From: Helianthus annuus
Lineage: Eukaryota > Streptophyta > Magnoliopsida > Asterales > Asteraceae
Assembly: GCF_002127325.2 (NCBI RefSeq)
Contig: NC_035443.2
Span: 146,888,915-146,952,914 of the forward strand
DNA length: 64,000 nucleotides
Reading direction: 5' to 3'
The position numbers and the translations under genes were made by a program. Below are positions 34,182 to 46,749 of this stretch, piece after piece (the stretch's first letter is position 1; each line of letters starts with the position of its first letter). Below the pieces are notes generated by a model, which saw only the letters and a list, made by a program, of their open reading frames with translations, did not search any database and was not told the origin of the DNA.

Positions 34182-36192
34182 TGTTGACGAAGTCTTCAGT
34201 GTCGAGTCTTCAATCTTCAGTCTTTATCAGTCTTCTCGTTCTCTCCCGAAGTATCTGACAATGTAAAGCATCCTAAATCTCTCTATTCTCTTTACATCAG
34301 CACCAACAGATAACTTCCCCAAGGATGTTGATCTATCATTTCCACAGACTTTGAACCTCAATCTGACTCTCGAGCTTCCTAATTCTCTTGATTCCTTAAG
34401 TTCATCAGCATTAACAGCATGTGCAAACCACAGATCCATGATCAGAACCTGGCTCTTTACATCTACAGACTCTCCCTTGCTAGCAGACTCCCCCTTAAGT
34501 TGTGCTCGGGATCATAGTCAGGCTTTCACAGGTTCAAGATCGAAACCTGGCTCTTACTCATACCTGCACAACCTCTACCTCACAATAAATTTCACAAATT
34601 TAAAATTTTGATAAATTTATCTACCACTTGCAGATATTAACCAAACAATAAATTATTTTACAATGTTAATCTTTGATGAACCACTTGTAGAAATAGCATT
34701 TTTCTTTTCAAACAATTTTTCATCTCAAACAAACTCTCCCAAACCTTTTGTCCATCATGTTTAGCACTCGAAACTTTGAAAATCATTTCATCATCAGTTG
34801 TCGAAAATCTTGTTGTATTTTTTCAAAATTTTATGCTAAAACACACTAAAAATCTTTTTGAATTTAGAATTTAATGACAAACTGTAAAGAACTATTTACA
34901 GACAATATTTTTGTGAGTTTGTGTAAGAGGATCATATCAGTTAATGAGACAGATCACTAACACCGTTAAGCTTTAAACATTTAAAGTTCTAAACAATTCA
35001 CTTAGATTGTCAGTATACTGATCAAATTAATTTTTCACACAAAGTTCAACTGTTCCGAGATACGAGATTAGTGTTTTAAGCACTTAAACTTATTCGAGTG
35101 TACCACCTTAGAATATACTCTCGTATCCAGACTTCTATATTCAGTCTTACAGGTGAATGTACACTAATGATATCTGTAAACGGCTAAATGCGAGACCATG
35201 AGAGCTCAGGCTAGAACTTCCGTTCAATCAGAGAGATGATGGCTCGACTTTAGGTGTGTCCCGTTTGGGGATCTTTTCTTCAACAGCACATGATTACTAT
35301 TTTTCAATGTTCCATCATTTTTTATGCTGAGGGTTGGCTTTAAAATTAAAGCTTATGTAAAGCATTATACAAGGACTAGGCTATTGCTCCCACAAAATCA
35401 GAAGTCCTGGTATAATACCCCAGATATCATCACGCACAAAGACCTAGTATGTCAGAAATAGAAAATCTTTCAAACAAGATTTCAGGGGTTACCCATATAT
35501 CCGAGAGATGTTCCCCACAAGATAAGTAAGTTTTTTTTGTATTTAGGTTTGTATCTCGAAAACAATCTACTAAATGTGTAAAAACCTACTGACACATCAT
35601 CAGTGAGACCGTTTATCACATTTTTGACTTTACAATTCTTTAGCGTGCCGTGAAAGTCTACTGATGTACTATCATTTCCTCTTTTCTCAACAAACAAAAC
35701 TCATTTTTGAATTTTTCGATGTTTTTGGATTTTTAAAATTTTATCATGTTTTTGGATTTTTCAAATTTTCTAATGTTTTTGGATTTTCTGAAATTTCTTA
35801 CTCCCCCTAAAATTCAAAACCATGTAAAGAAAATTTGACAAACTGATGCGAATTGCTTCAATTCTCCATCCACTTGGCATAAACAATCAGAACTCCCCCT
35901 GACAACAAACTATTTTCCCATTATGATTTCAAAACACTTAAGTTTGTTTTAATCGAAATGGTTTTCTGGAAAATAAGTTTTGTTGATTTTCACAAACCAT
36001 TTGTAGGTTAGGGGATAAACTCATCACTTTGTTTTACTTCACAACCACTTGTAGGAGAGTTAAATCAAGTATAATTTAATGTCCTTGATTAACCACTTGT
36101 AAGTCGAAATATCACAAACATGAATTTCTCAAGAAAGATGCCGATTCCTGCTCCACGAATGCCAACTTGGGAGCTCCGGCAAGTTAGGTTTT
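34182..36192 (-). other. Long non-coding 3' region of copia-type element
   Basis: Two kb of AT-rich sequence in the place of pol, with no domain. Plus-strand ACCACTTGTAG-like words recur near 34622, 34680, 35994, 36049 and 36092; the same word spans the primer-site/LTR junction at 40336. Near 35715-35790 a 15-bp unit ATGTTTTTGGATTTT repeats about three times. Confidence 0.7.
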
Positions 36193-39100
36193 TCAGTTAA
36201 AGAGATCCTCCCAAGCCTGACAGTCCTTGGGAGATTCCGAGTTATCAACACTCGATTTCTTTCCTTTCATCTTCTTCTCATAATATTCCTTTACCCCTTT
36301 GACTTTCCCATCAATCATTTTTCCAAAAATATGTTTCATTTTGGGGTTAAAGGCTTTTTCAACATCAAATTCTTTCTTTTCAGAAAAGAATTGATTTGAA
36401 ATCTCAACTTTACCAACTTTTTGTTTAAAATTTTCAGCCCTCAATGATGGAAAATTTGCATCATCCATTGGAGGTACTGATTTTTCAATTTTTGTTTCAA
36501 TTTGTGGCTCCTCTGACTTTCTGGAATCAGATTCATCGCCAGAAAATAGCTCCTCTGATTTTGACGAATCAGAATCATTGCTAGAACTATCATCAGATTT
36601 CTTAACAACCCATTTTTGGTTGTCAAGGTTTGCTTTTCTTTTATAAAACCTTTTTGAACATTCACCAACTTCAAACTTTGAGTTTTTGAAAACTATAAAA
36701 GGTTTGGTTGATGGTTCATTTTCAATCATCTTTTCTTTCATTTTAAGAGACACTCTCTGTTCTGATTGGATTGCCTTCGAACAATTCCTGGCAATATGAC
36801 CAATTGTTTTGCTTTGAAAATAAGTTCTTGTCTCTTTCTTTTGAACAGCTCCATTTTTCATTTCTTCTTGCTTCTTCGCAAGGAATTCTCTGTTTGTCTG
36901 CTTCCATAATGGACTTTTCTCCTCTTCTTTCAAGCTTGCTCCTGAAACAAATACTGTTTTTGTTTTAGAAATTTTCTCATTTTGATAATTTTCAGGTGGA
37001 ATAAAACCCAATCCTTTCTTTTTGAAATTACCGTTATGGTTTGGTTTCTTTTGATAACCTGAACCAGAACTGTAACCCTTTTTCTTGTTTAATCTTTGTT
37101 GAATTCTTGAGGTATATTTTTTGGGTTTTTCAGAAAGATTTGCATCTTTTATTTTAGAAATATTGATTTCAGTTAGTTTGAAAACCTTTTTGATCATTTC
37201 AGTTTTGACACCTCTTATTGGAAATTCTTCATCAGAATATAATTTGTCAGAATCATTCAAAGTATATGCAACTTTAAATGTTTCATCACTCAAATTAGAT
37301 TTTGATAACATAAATTCTTTATTGTAAACCTGTTTGCTCTTTTTGACTATTAGACTAGGAGTGCCTGACTCAGACTTTGACTCTGACATAGACTCCTCTG
37401 TTTCATCTTTATCTAACACATGATCCACCACTTTCTTCATCAATTGAGATTGTTGATCAGTGTCAGATGACGTGAAAGTAACATCAATGTTTTCTGGCAA
37501 ATTATCTGATGGTTCAGATTCCCACACTAAGTTGGTTGCCTTTTCGACTCTTTCAGAATTTGGATTTCGTGGAGAATATCCATTTTCAAAAGGAGGTGGA
37601 CACTTGTTGTAACTGACACTTTGTTTCTTACCAGAATCTTTCACTTCAGTTTCTTCTTTTGTTTCAGAAGTCTTTACTTCAGATGTGACTTCTTCAAATG
37701 CCTTCATGCCTTCAACTGTTGGATAAATCCTGTCAAGAACATAAGAAGTACATGAGTAACTTTTTAACAACCTATTTACCCTTTCTGTTTCAATCCTTTG
37801 GGTTTTCCGTTTTTGTTCTAGCATAGCACACTTCTCAATATAATTGTTGACGACTTTTTGCTTTGTCATGAAAGCTCCTTGAAGTGTTTTCATAGTTGTT
37901 ACTTGCTCACTGCTTGATTGAATGTACTGATTCATTGCTTTGTTTAAAACATCATAGTATTCTTTCAATCTGTTCATGTTATGAATCAAAGTACTGTTTT
38001 GCTTCTTCACTGCTTCACAATTTTCACATTTCACAGGAATCTTTTATGCATCGGCTTCTGCTTCAACTGTGAAAGCTGGAATTTCTTTTACCTTTTTCTT
38101 TATCACACGAACTTCTTCATCATCACTACTAACTTGTTTTTTAACTTTCTTCTTTTTCTTTCGAACTTTTCCATCATCGCTGTCACTCTCTTCTAGCATT
38201 CTTAAATGCTCTTTCATTCTGTTTGCATAATAATAATCATTATCACTATCTTCAACAACTCGAGCAACAAAAGCTTTTGCTTTTAAAATCTCTTTATCTG
38301 GACAATAATTGTCCCAGCTAAAATTTTCCCAGCTAAAGCCTTCTGGTAATTTTTCATCATCTTGATCTATTATACCATAAAGAGCTCTCTTTGATGATTC
38401 TTCGATTGTTTTCTTAGCATGTGCAGTTTGTGGTTCTTGTTGATGTGGTTGTTGAGCAACTTGATGATAAATCGCGTTCCGATAATAATCATTGTTGTTG
38501 AACGGATTTTGAGCTCCACTTGCTTCGCGGTTTGTGCACTCTCTCTTGAAGTGTCCTTTTTCCCTGCAACAAAAACAAGTAACTTTAGATTTATCAAAAC
38601 CTAAAGTAGAAACATTTGCATCACGGAAATCATCTCTTCCCGTAATTTGTTTAAACTTTTTGGCTCTCCTCAACACACTCGCCATACACCACTTTATATC
38701 AATCAATTCCATCTCCTCAGCATCAATCTGATCGTAATCCTCTTTTGTCAACATTGGATTCCCGATCCTTCCTGCAACTAAACTCCCATATGATTCTAAT
38801 ACAGTCACCAACAAAGACATATGACTTTTTGCAATTTCTTCTGAGTAATTCTGATCATTTTCAAGGTTCAGTGCAATGTTGCATTGTAGAACTTTGCCAC
38901 TCTTTGTCTTTGAAAAATTTGAATCAAACGATGGATATGAAGAAAATCCAATTTTGCTACTAGATCCTTGAGAAGACCCTCCAGACGAACTTTTAGCATT
39001 GAAAGCAGTTTCGATCTTTGGTGACATGTTAGTTTTATCACTCAACCCTCCTTTGTAATATAAACCAATATCTTGTTCACCATCAAAATCTTTCATTCTA

Positions 39101-39717
39101 GAAATCTTTCTTTGTTCCATCTCTTGAGCTTCAAGTTTCTCAATGAACTTTCCCAGAGTTAGATTGCCAAAATCTTTCTTATTTCTCAACATCATAAGAT
39201 ACGTGCCCCAAGTTTCATGTGGCAACGCATCAGCCAACTTCTCAATCAATTCTTCATTATCTTTTGTGATGCTCAACCTCTTCATGTTAACAATCAGATT
39301 GCAATACCTTTCTATGATCTGCTTGGTGCTTTCAGTTCTTAAACCACGAAATAAATCAAACTCTTTTTTCAAAAGTGATTTTTTGTTCTTGATCATTTCT
39401 TTACTTCCAACAAACTTTGATTTTAATGCTTTCCAAATTTAATATGCACTTCCATTGTGTTGCAGTAAAACCAAGATATCTTCTTTAACAGCTTGATGCA
39501 ATAGACTAGTCATCATCTTTTCATCTTTGTATTTCTTTTTCTCTTCAGCACTTAGGTTCTTAATTGCAATAACCTCTTCATCATTATTCACCGGTCTAAC
39601 ATATTTTGTTTCAACACATTCCCAAGCATCCAAGTAATTAACTTGAACCCAATTTTCAAATCGCTCTTCCCATCCCTTGTACTCCTCAATGTTCATGAGC
39701 TTTGGCGGTTTTTGCAT
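36193..39717 (-). pseudogene. gag: Giant Gag of copia-type element, two in-frame stops
   Basis: One minus-strand frame of about 1175 codons runs from ATG at 39717 (MQKPPKLMNIEEYKGWEERF) to the stop at 36193. It is interrupted only by TAA at 39439-39441 and TAA at 38044-38046, with no frameshift. The N-terminal part is a copia-type Gag (UBN2-like: W....F, LLKKEFDLFRGLRTES, EKLADALPHETWGTYL). A CCHC zinc knuckle CFCCREKGHFKREC follows, then Lys/Glu/Ser-rich regions and a probable coiled coil after 38034 (MKCENCEAVKKQNST). A second knuckle is degraded: YFQSKTIGHIARNC lacks both first Cys residues. The Ser/Asp-rich C terminus ends in CQAWEDLFN. The role would be capsid formation and RNA packaging. 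Plus-strand frames across this region are antisense shadows. Confidence 0.85.
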
Positions 39718-39837
39718 GGTGCCCGTTTCATTTTACAACAGTGTGTGTTGCAATAGTAATCGAAGTAGCAAAGGCGTTGTAAAACTCTTCTTCCATGATT
39801 CGGTATCAAAATATCATAAAAACAGATTGTTCAAACG

Positions 39838-40115
39838 AAATAACCTGCAAGACAACTTCACACGAAATAAATGCTTTCACGCGGAATGGTCAAACGAAAT
39901 ACCAAATTGGTGTGAAATGAACTGATTTCGTGCGAAATAAGTGATTTCGTATGAAATAGGTCTACTCTTCAAGCGAAATGAAGTAATCTCGTATGAAATG
40001 GATCTATTTCGTGTGAAATAAATGACAAATTCAAACGAAATAGCAACTTCGCGCGAAATGAAGATCTAAAAAATGATTTCATGCGAAATGAAACTCTCAA
40101 TTCGTACGAAATGCT
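39838..40115 (-). repeat. ATTTCGTGCGAAAT palindrome and half-site array in copia leader
   Basis: About 15 copies of CGAAAT half sites, several as full palindromes (GATTTCGTGCGAAATA, GATTTCGTATGAAATA, ATTTCGTGTGAAAT), in the leader between primer site and gag. Matching words occur in the LTRs upstream of the TATA box. Confidence 0.85.
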
Positions 40116-40324
40116 GCTGATGTCATCAACTCAGCCATGTTTTTGTCAAATTGATCAAGTTTTACTTCGAATTAGAGTTTGAAACTTGATAGGGTTTGTT
40201 AAAACATAGTTTCGCATATAATGTGAGAAAATCAAACCATTTTGACAGTGAAATCAAGTTTAATTTTGAAAAGAAGGTGTAGAAATCAGAATTTGCAGCT
40301 GAAAATGTAAGAACTCTTCCTCCT

Positions 40325-40338
40325 GAGCTCTGATACCA
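40325..40338 (-). other. Primer binding site of copia-type element (initiator-Met tRNA)
   Basis: TGGTATCAGAGCTC on the minus strand, two bases inside the 5' LTR end. Confidence 0.9.
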
Positions 40339-40340
40339 CT

Positions 40341-40773
40341 TGTAGGATCGTTTGCACAACCAAACGAGTCGTTCAGAAGAGTTTTTGTCCAATACGAAAG
40401 GCAGAAATAGACGTATCGGAGTAGAAACAGCTTGATATACACTTTAAATGTCTATTTGATTGATATAACAGCAAATTACAGCGAGTAGACACTTCGGCAG
40501 TAGTTCGGCACTGAAACCGGAAAGTTACAAATGACAAGGCATGACATATATTTATAGGCTGGGGTATTTCGCACGAAATGGTTCGTGCGAAATGGCCATT
40601 GCTATTTCGTACGAAATGATAAGGTCATTTCGTGCGAAATGAACTCTGGTCCATTTCGTGCGAAATAGCCCTCAAACACATTTTTGACATTTTTCTCATA
40701 TATCGTGCCCTGATCTATCTAATACAATACAAGACTCGATACAAGACGAAGTCGACAGACATATGCATCAACA
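40341..40773 (-). repeat. 5' LTR of copia-type element
   Basis: 433 bp. Minus-strand TATA lies at 40549-40556. The palindrome block 40567-40672 includes the perfect palindrome ATTTCGTACGAAAT and CATTTCGTGCGAAATG. Confidence 0.93.
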
Positions 40774-42019
40774 GACACGGGTCGTGTCGAGCCCTATGCT
40801 GACAAAAGCAATTAATGAAAGAAGAGAAAGGGATGGCCAGGGGGCGTGTCCGCTGGACATGGGGCTGTGACCGGGCTTCTGTTCTGGCTATAAATAGGGT
40901 TGTTTGGCTCACTTCAAAGGCATCCCTGGCAAACCATCTCTCTCCCACTTTGCCACCACTCCACCACCACTACAACACCCACATCCACCACCACCATCAT
41001 CCATCATCCACCTTAGAGTGTGTGTAGTAGTCTCGGGATCCAAGATTGATAGTAAGAGTTCTTGTCAATCAAAGGCCATGTTTGGCTAAGTCTTTTACAC
41101 ACTTGGGGAAGACAAGTCTTTAATGTATTCCTTTTGATTTTTAATCTTTTCACACTTTTTATTTGGTTTTGTATTAATGACTTTAATAACTAGTTTCTTT
41201 TGTTGAAGGTGAAACTTCTTTATCATTTGTCCGTGGTGTCTTGGCATTACTTTACTATGTATATAACGTAAAAGATTTACACCATTCATATCTCTACAGT
41301 CTATATAGAGATATGTTGGCTACCTGGTCGGGGGTTAAAGGAATGGTTTAGTAAGGTTCTTGCCTTGTTCAGTGTATAGATCCTGTAAGGACCTGGGTCA
41401 AGCTTACTAGAACCTCCTTCAATACCCACTGGTATTGGATGGCGGGGGTGCGAATGGCTTAATCCCCTTATATGTAAACTACAATTAATACATTAAACCG
41501 GCTACTTGGGATTATATCCCTGCTGACTCAAACCACTTAGCCGAGGGTAACGTCACCTTCAAAAGAGGGGCCTACCACTTTTCGCATTAATAACTTAATT
41601 AATTATCTTTCAATATTCCGACCTTTTGGGATTGTATCCTTACTGACTCAAACCACTGGGTTGAGGGTAACGTCACCTTCAAAAGAGGAGCCTACTACTA
41701 TAACTAAGATAATCTCTTAAAAAGTGCAAAAGTGCGAAAATCATCAAAGGATACATTAAAGGCGAGTCGGATCCAAGTGATTCATCTTGTCTTTCTGTTT
41801 TTATTTTATTTTTATTTCTGCATTTTTAGTTTTAATTTTTCATGTTTTAAACCTTTTCTCAAAAATTTAGATTGATTAGACGTTGAGGATAAACCGGTAC
41901 TAAAAGCTCTTGTGTCCTTTGACGACCTCGGTATCTTACCAACGCTATACTACGCTCACGATGGGTGCACTTGCCCAAGTGTGTGTTTAGTGTTAGTAGA
42001 ATATCGTGTTTTATAAATT
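40774..42019 (+). repeat. Athila-like 3' LTR, middle part with TATA box
   Basis: Continues the 3' LTR after the copia insertion and matches bases 1-631 and 28384-28830 of the window. The TATA box CTATAAATAG is at 40888-40897. CACGGGTCGTGTCG and GGGGGCGTGTCC words lie just upstream. Confidence 0.9.
40888..40897 (+). promoter_or_regulatory. TATA box of Athila-like LTR
   Basis: CTATAAATAG, with G/C-rich near-palindromic words within 110 bp upstream. Confidence 0.65.
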
Positions 42020-43796
42020 GAGTAAATTACAAGTTTTGTCCTTTATGTTTGTACCAAATTGCAGGCGGTGTCCTTTACCTTTAAATTTGACGAGTTTTGT
42101 CCTTAACGTTTCAAAATATTGCACGTTATATCCTTTAGCCCTAACTGAGCCAGATTTTTTTGTTAAATATGGTCATATGCCTTGCACATGAGGGTATTCT
42201 TTCCATTTACCTCTTCAGGGACTATTGAGTAAATAACTTATATTAAGTGACTAAATGTGAAAAGATTAAAGAATAACATATAAATAAAAAACCTAATTAA
42301 TAGTTAAAAAAAAAACTTTTACCCACCTACCCACCCTTTCCCCCCTTTCTTTCCCTCTTTCACGATATTCTCTGCACCACCACCATAAAAAAAAAACCTT
42401 TTACCTATCCTTCACACCTCCACACCACCCTAACACTACCACCTTCACACATTCTCTGCCGGAAAAACGAATCACCAACAGCTAACGACGGCATCATCAG
42501 GTACACGATGCTGCACCTGTGTGGGTTTCGGTTGGCGGTTCTCTGCCGGAAAAATGAACCATATGCGGCTCACGTACTCGTTCTTAGAAGGGGTGTGGAT
42601 TCCAATTGGCCTTGTTAAAAAACGAGCGATGCTGCACCTATGGCGGGTTAATTGGTTGAATTAGTGTGTTTAGTTTGGGATTTGGGGTGACTCTGTTTTG
42701 GTCAACTGTTGTTGTTGATATTAGGATTTTTTGGATTAAATTATTGGTTTGAAATTTGGGTTTGTGGTGGGTTTTTAGCTTTAGTTACTATTGTAGTTGA
42801 CGATATGTGATTATGTATGGATTGAGTTACTGATTTAGAATGGGGGTTTGGAATGTGATTATGTATGGATTGTTTTGTGTCAAAATTTTAGGAGAATTGG
42901 GTGTTTTAGTATTGAAATGCGATATGCGATTTTTTAACTAGTTTTCAGTGGGGAAGAAAGTAAATTACAAATTGGAGGCGGTGGGTAGATGGTGGTGGTG
43001 AAAGGTAGAGATGGTGGTGGGTGGTTTAGAGTGGGAAAGATGAAGTGGGTAGGGTGGGTGGTGGGTCCCACATAAAATTTAAATATTAATTAGGTTTTTT
43101 TATTTATATCTTATTCTTTAATCTCCTTATACATTTAATCTCTTGATATAAGTTATTTACTCAATAGTCCTTGAAGAGGTAAAATGACAAGAATACCCTC
43201 ATGTGCAAGGTACATGACCATATTTAACAAAAAAAATTTACTCAGTTAGGGCTAAAGGACATAACGTGCAATATTTTGAAATGTTAAGGACAAAATGTCA
43301 CACCCCGGCCACGTAAAACAACAAAACGTTGCGGAAACGTCGGGGAGTGTTGTAACAGAATCATTGTTTCACAACCATGGATTAAATAGTTTTGTTTTAT
43401 TGAATTATTGAATTCGATGTTTTGGTACAATTTATAATAAAACAAATAATTGTTTCTCAGTTTTAAGTCGCTAAGGCACAAGTCCATCCTATATGTAGCG
43501 TGCATCAACAATCATCACATAGCAGTACCTGAAACATATATGAAAATATGGTACGTCAGCATAAAAATGCCTGTGAGTAACATAGGTTTTTGTGTATTAG
43601 ATTCATGGCTTTAGATAATACGAGAAAAGATTTTATGTTTTCAAAATATCCATGAATCTAATGTAAAAGTTTTGTTTCTGAAAACGTGCCGTTTTGGAAA
43701 AGGATTTATAGTATAGACAAAAATATACTTTGGTTTTGAAAAGTTTGTATAAATAATAGAACAAAGTATACTTAGGTTTTAAAATAGTTAAATGGA

Positions 43797-44240
43797 TAGT
43801 ATGTCAAAATATACTTTAGTAATTAAAATAATAGTTTTGGTAGTATATCTCAAATATACTTTGGTTTAGGGATAAAAGTATTGGTAGTATATCAAATTAT
43901 ACTTTGGTTTTGAAAATAGCATATCAACTATGCTTTGGTTTAGAAATAGCATATCAACTATGCTTTAGATAGTATATCAAAATATACTTTAGTTTAAAAT
44001 AACAAAGTTGGTAGTATATCAAACTATACTTTGGTAAACAGTAGCATATCAAACTATGCTTTGGTAAATAACAAAGTAGTATGTTAAAACATATGTTGGA
44101 TTTTTGTACATAGTATATCAAAATATACTTTGGTAGATCACATTTGAGAGTACATCAGACTGTACTTTTGTAGTATATCAACATATACAAAGAAAGTGTG
44201 ATTTGGTATTCATTCAAGCCTTAGTGTATCAAACTACACT
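43797..44240 (-). repeat. Array of about 13 covarying hairpin units
   Basis: Units of the form AGTATATCAAAATATACT plus TTTGGT, about 24 bp, repeat with spacers of 5-20 bp. Each unit is a stem of 5-7 bp with a loop of 4-6 bases. Variants keep pairing: AGCATA...TATGCT, AGTACA...TGTACT, AGTGTA...TACACT. The array lies downstream of the minus-strand TATA box, so it should be transcribed. The identical array in the other LTR is at 50465-50910. Confidence 0.85.
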
Positions 44241-45645
44241 TTGGAGACTATAGAAATACCACGAAGGCAATTTCTATTTGGTTAAAATTTGGTTTCTGAC
44301 ATTCCATACAACAGGAATGGGGTGTCTAGTCCTATAGCGCTATATCATACTACCAATCGGCTGGGTGAATGTATAAAAATGGTACAATCCAACAATTTGT
44401 TTATTAAGTTTTGGAAAATCAGTGTTTAAACCATAGGTAATTGTTTAATTTGTCAAAAGAATATGTATTAAGCATGTGTAATCATATAGTTTAAAATCAG
44501 GAAAATAACAGATAGGCATATATGTTTCACCCCAAAAAAATTGAAAACAGTAAAAGAGGGGACTATGTACTCACTTGAGATTGCAAGTATCCTTGATTAA
44601 GTGTCCTAACAAAGCTTGGGAAATCAAGGAATCAAGTGGCACCTAGTATGGATCACTATGTTAAACAATCGGATCCTAAATCGGAAGATAGGATAGAATG
44701 AAGTTCTATAAATCAAATGAGTATTGCAACTCATATGGCATGATTTAATAGACCTAACATTCTGATTGGAAGGCCTACCTAAGTGCTTTTGACCCGTTTC
44801 GACACATTATGGTAACATAAGCCACTATAATGCGTCGTTTGCGTAAAACTAGGTTCGGATGGTTAACTATGTGCTATGTCAAGTCTTACATGCCCAATTA
44901 TCCCTAAACATGTTACTAATTCAGATTATATGTCAAAAATATGTTCACATAGTCAAAATACGGATTTTAGCTTCAAAAGGGCATTTTGGTCATTTCCTAT
45001 GGGCATACAAGCTAACTAGCATACGACTAACCAATCCTATGTGATCATAAGGTATAACCTCAGTGGTTATTCCCTATGCAACTATGATCACTAACTAAGC
45101 TTGGTCGGATCTTAAAGATCGACCAAATGGGTCGGGTTCGAAAGGCTAAGCGGTTGTTTAGACCGCTTACCTTACGACCCTAAACAAGCACTAATCTAAT
45201 AGTGTCGATTTAAACATGTCAAAACATGTCTAACCTACTGATTTGGTATCAAAACAAAGTGTTTTGATACCCTAAAGTAGTTCCGAGGCAAAATGCGTGC
45301 TAAAACGCATTTTGACCGAAACTTTGACTCGACACTATAACTAGCTAACGTGGTAATCAGCAGCTATAATCACGAAGGATTATAACTATCGTGACTACAA
45401 TCACGTTTCAAAGTTCAATTGAACTTTGACTTGACCAATTGATGGTCAAAACCGAAAGTCAAACTGTTGGCCAAACTGTTTGACTTTCTGCTTAAACATA
45501 AAGAACAAACATGAAAGAAGACTTACAAAGGGTCCTAGCTATCTTTTCTACAAAGAATAAAGTTCCAAGCAGATTAGAAAGCTCCCAAATCAGATTAGAG
45601 AGGTGAAGAGAAGGAAATGAGCAAAGAATGAGGAAGTTGGCCAAG

Positions 45646-45655
45646 CTATTTATAG
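45646..45655 (-). promoter_or_regulatory. TATA box of gag-only Tekay LTR
   Basis: CTATAAATAG on the minus strand. The counterpart in the 5' LTR is at 52314-52323. Confidence 0.6.
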
Positions 45656-45860
45656 TTGTTGTCTTGTTGATGATGAACAAGATCATTACAAGTGGTTTGA
45701 TTAGCCATTAAGCAATGAATCACAACCATACATGTGTTAGGGACAGCTGGTATTACTTGGAGAGCACATAACTTGCTCAACACACCAAGAATTTACCAAA
45801 ACAGCCCCTGAATTTGCAAACTGTTGCTGAAAACAGACTTTCTGCCCAGATGTGATGCTC

Positions 45861-45901
45861 GCGTAGCGCGACGGCATAGGCAGGAGGTGCTCGCGCTACG
45901 C
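45861..45901 (-). promoter_or_regulatory. GC-rich inverted pair in U3 of gag-only Tekay LTR
   Basis: GCGTAGCGCG (45861-45870) and its exact reverse complement CGCGCTACGC (45892-45901), about 205-255 bp upstream of the TATA box. The copy in the other LTR is at 52521-52561. Confidence 0.75.
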
Positions 45902-46749
45902 TACCATGTGTCTGATTCAGCAAAGTTTCAAAAATGGCAGAAATGGTCCCTGCACGTGTTTAAAGCCTTTTTCGATGCGTTTAAACCCCGTTAACCTCAT
46001 TTCAAGGCTCTAAAATGATGTTAAAGCATAGGGGACTCAAAACATGCTCAAAAATATCTCGGATGTCGGTTCGTTTGATCGTACAATCGCGTTGTTCGGT
46101 TAATTACGACGGAAGTCGTAACGAACGCAAAATCGATCCAAATTAAGCGACGAATGGAATTTTTGCATGGCGATCACTAAAATAAAAATATTTTAGTGTG
46201 TACAAAAATTTTGGATGTCCAGATGTGTCCAGAACGCAAGATATGCGCGAAAATGCAAACTTACGCCGTTTTTGACACTTTTAGTCCCTGAATGATCATA
46301 TAAGCATGTTTTCGCACACCGAACCACTCAAAGCTTGTTTCTAAGCTATGATTAGGTTATATATGGTATGTTTAACTTATGATCAAGTTCTGGACTGTTC
46401 GACACCATACGAATCGGTATAGTTTCGCAGTTTAACGCAAATAGTCCCTGCGACCGAATAAACTTGTTTTTGCCATACCAAACCTTCCAAAACTTATTTC
46501 TAAGTTATGTAAAGGTCATTTAAGGTATGTTAAGCCTATTTCACTATTCCGGTGTGTTTGTTGCGCTAAAACTGATTACGTTTACGCACCAGTGCGCATA
46601 TAACTTTCCAGAAAGCGATTTAAAGCTCGGAATTGAACAAGAATTGATATGTGCAAAGGATACACATATTTATACAAATCCCAGGTATGAAACACAATGT
46701 TTCATAGGTTTGGCATTTGTTTGGTGTTCGAGGTGACACAGGTGTCACA

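Larger units (their letters stand above)
33736..40773 (-). mobile_element. Gag-only copia-type LTR retrotransposon
   Basis: Two short LTRs (33736-34167 and 40341-40773, about 432 bp) with a perfect GACAC duplication (33731-33735 and 40774-40778). On the minus strand the LTR starts TGTTGATGCA and ends CCTACA; the primer site and purine tract are at the expected ends. The 6.2-kb interior encodes only a very large Gag; no protease, integrase or RT motif is visible in any frame. LTRs differ at about 15 positions (about 3.5 percent). It needs pol from a relative. Confidence 0.92.
43296..46749 (-). repeat. 3' LTR of gag-only Tekay element
   Basis: 3454 bp. On the minus strand it starts TGTGACACC and ends GGTGTGACA. 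It contains a TATA box (45646-45655), a GC-rich inverted pair (45861-45901) and a hairpin array (43797-44240). Confidence 0.94.

Noticed and set aside
36771..39442. Many plus-strand frames of 60-99 codons
   Set aside because: They are antisense to the long copia Gag frame and contain no domains.
42300..43090. Possible captured gene fragment inside the Mutator-like element (Pack-MULE)
   Set aside because: No frame, splice pattern or protein similarity could be supported from the sequence alone.
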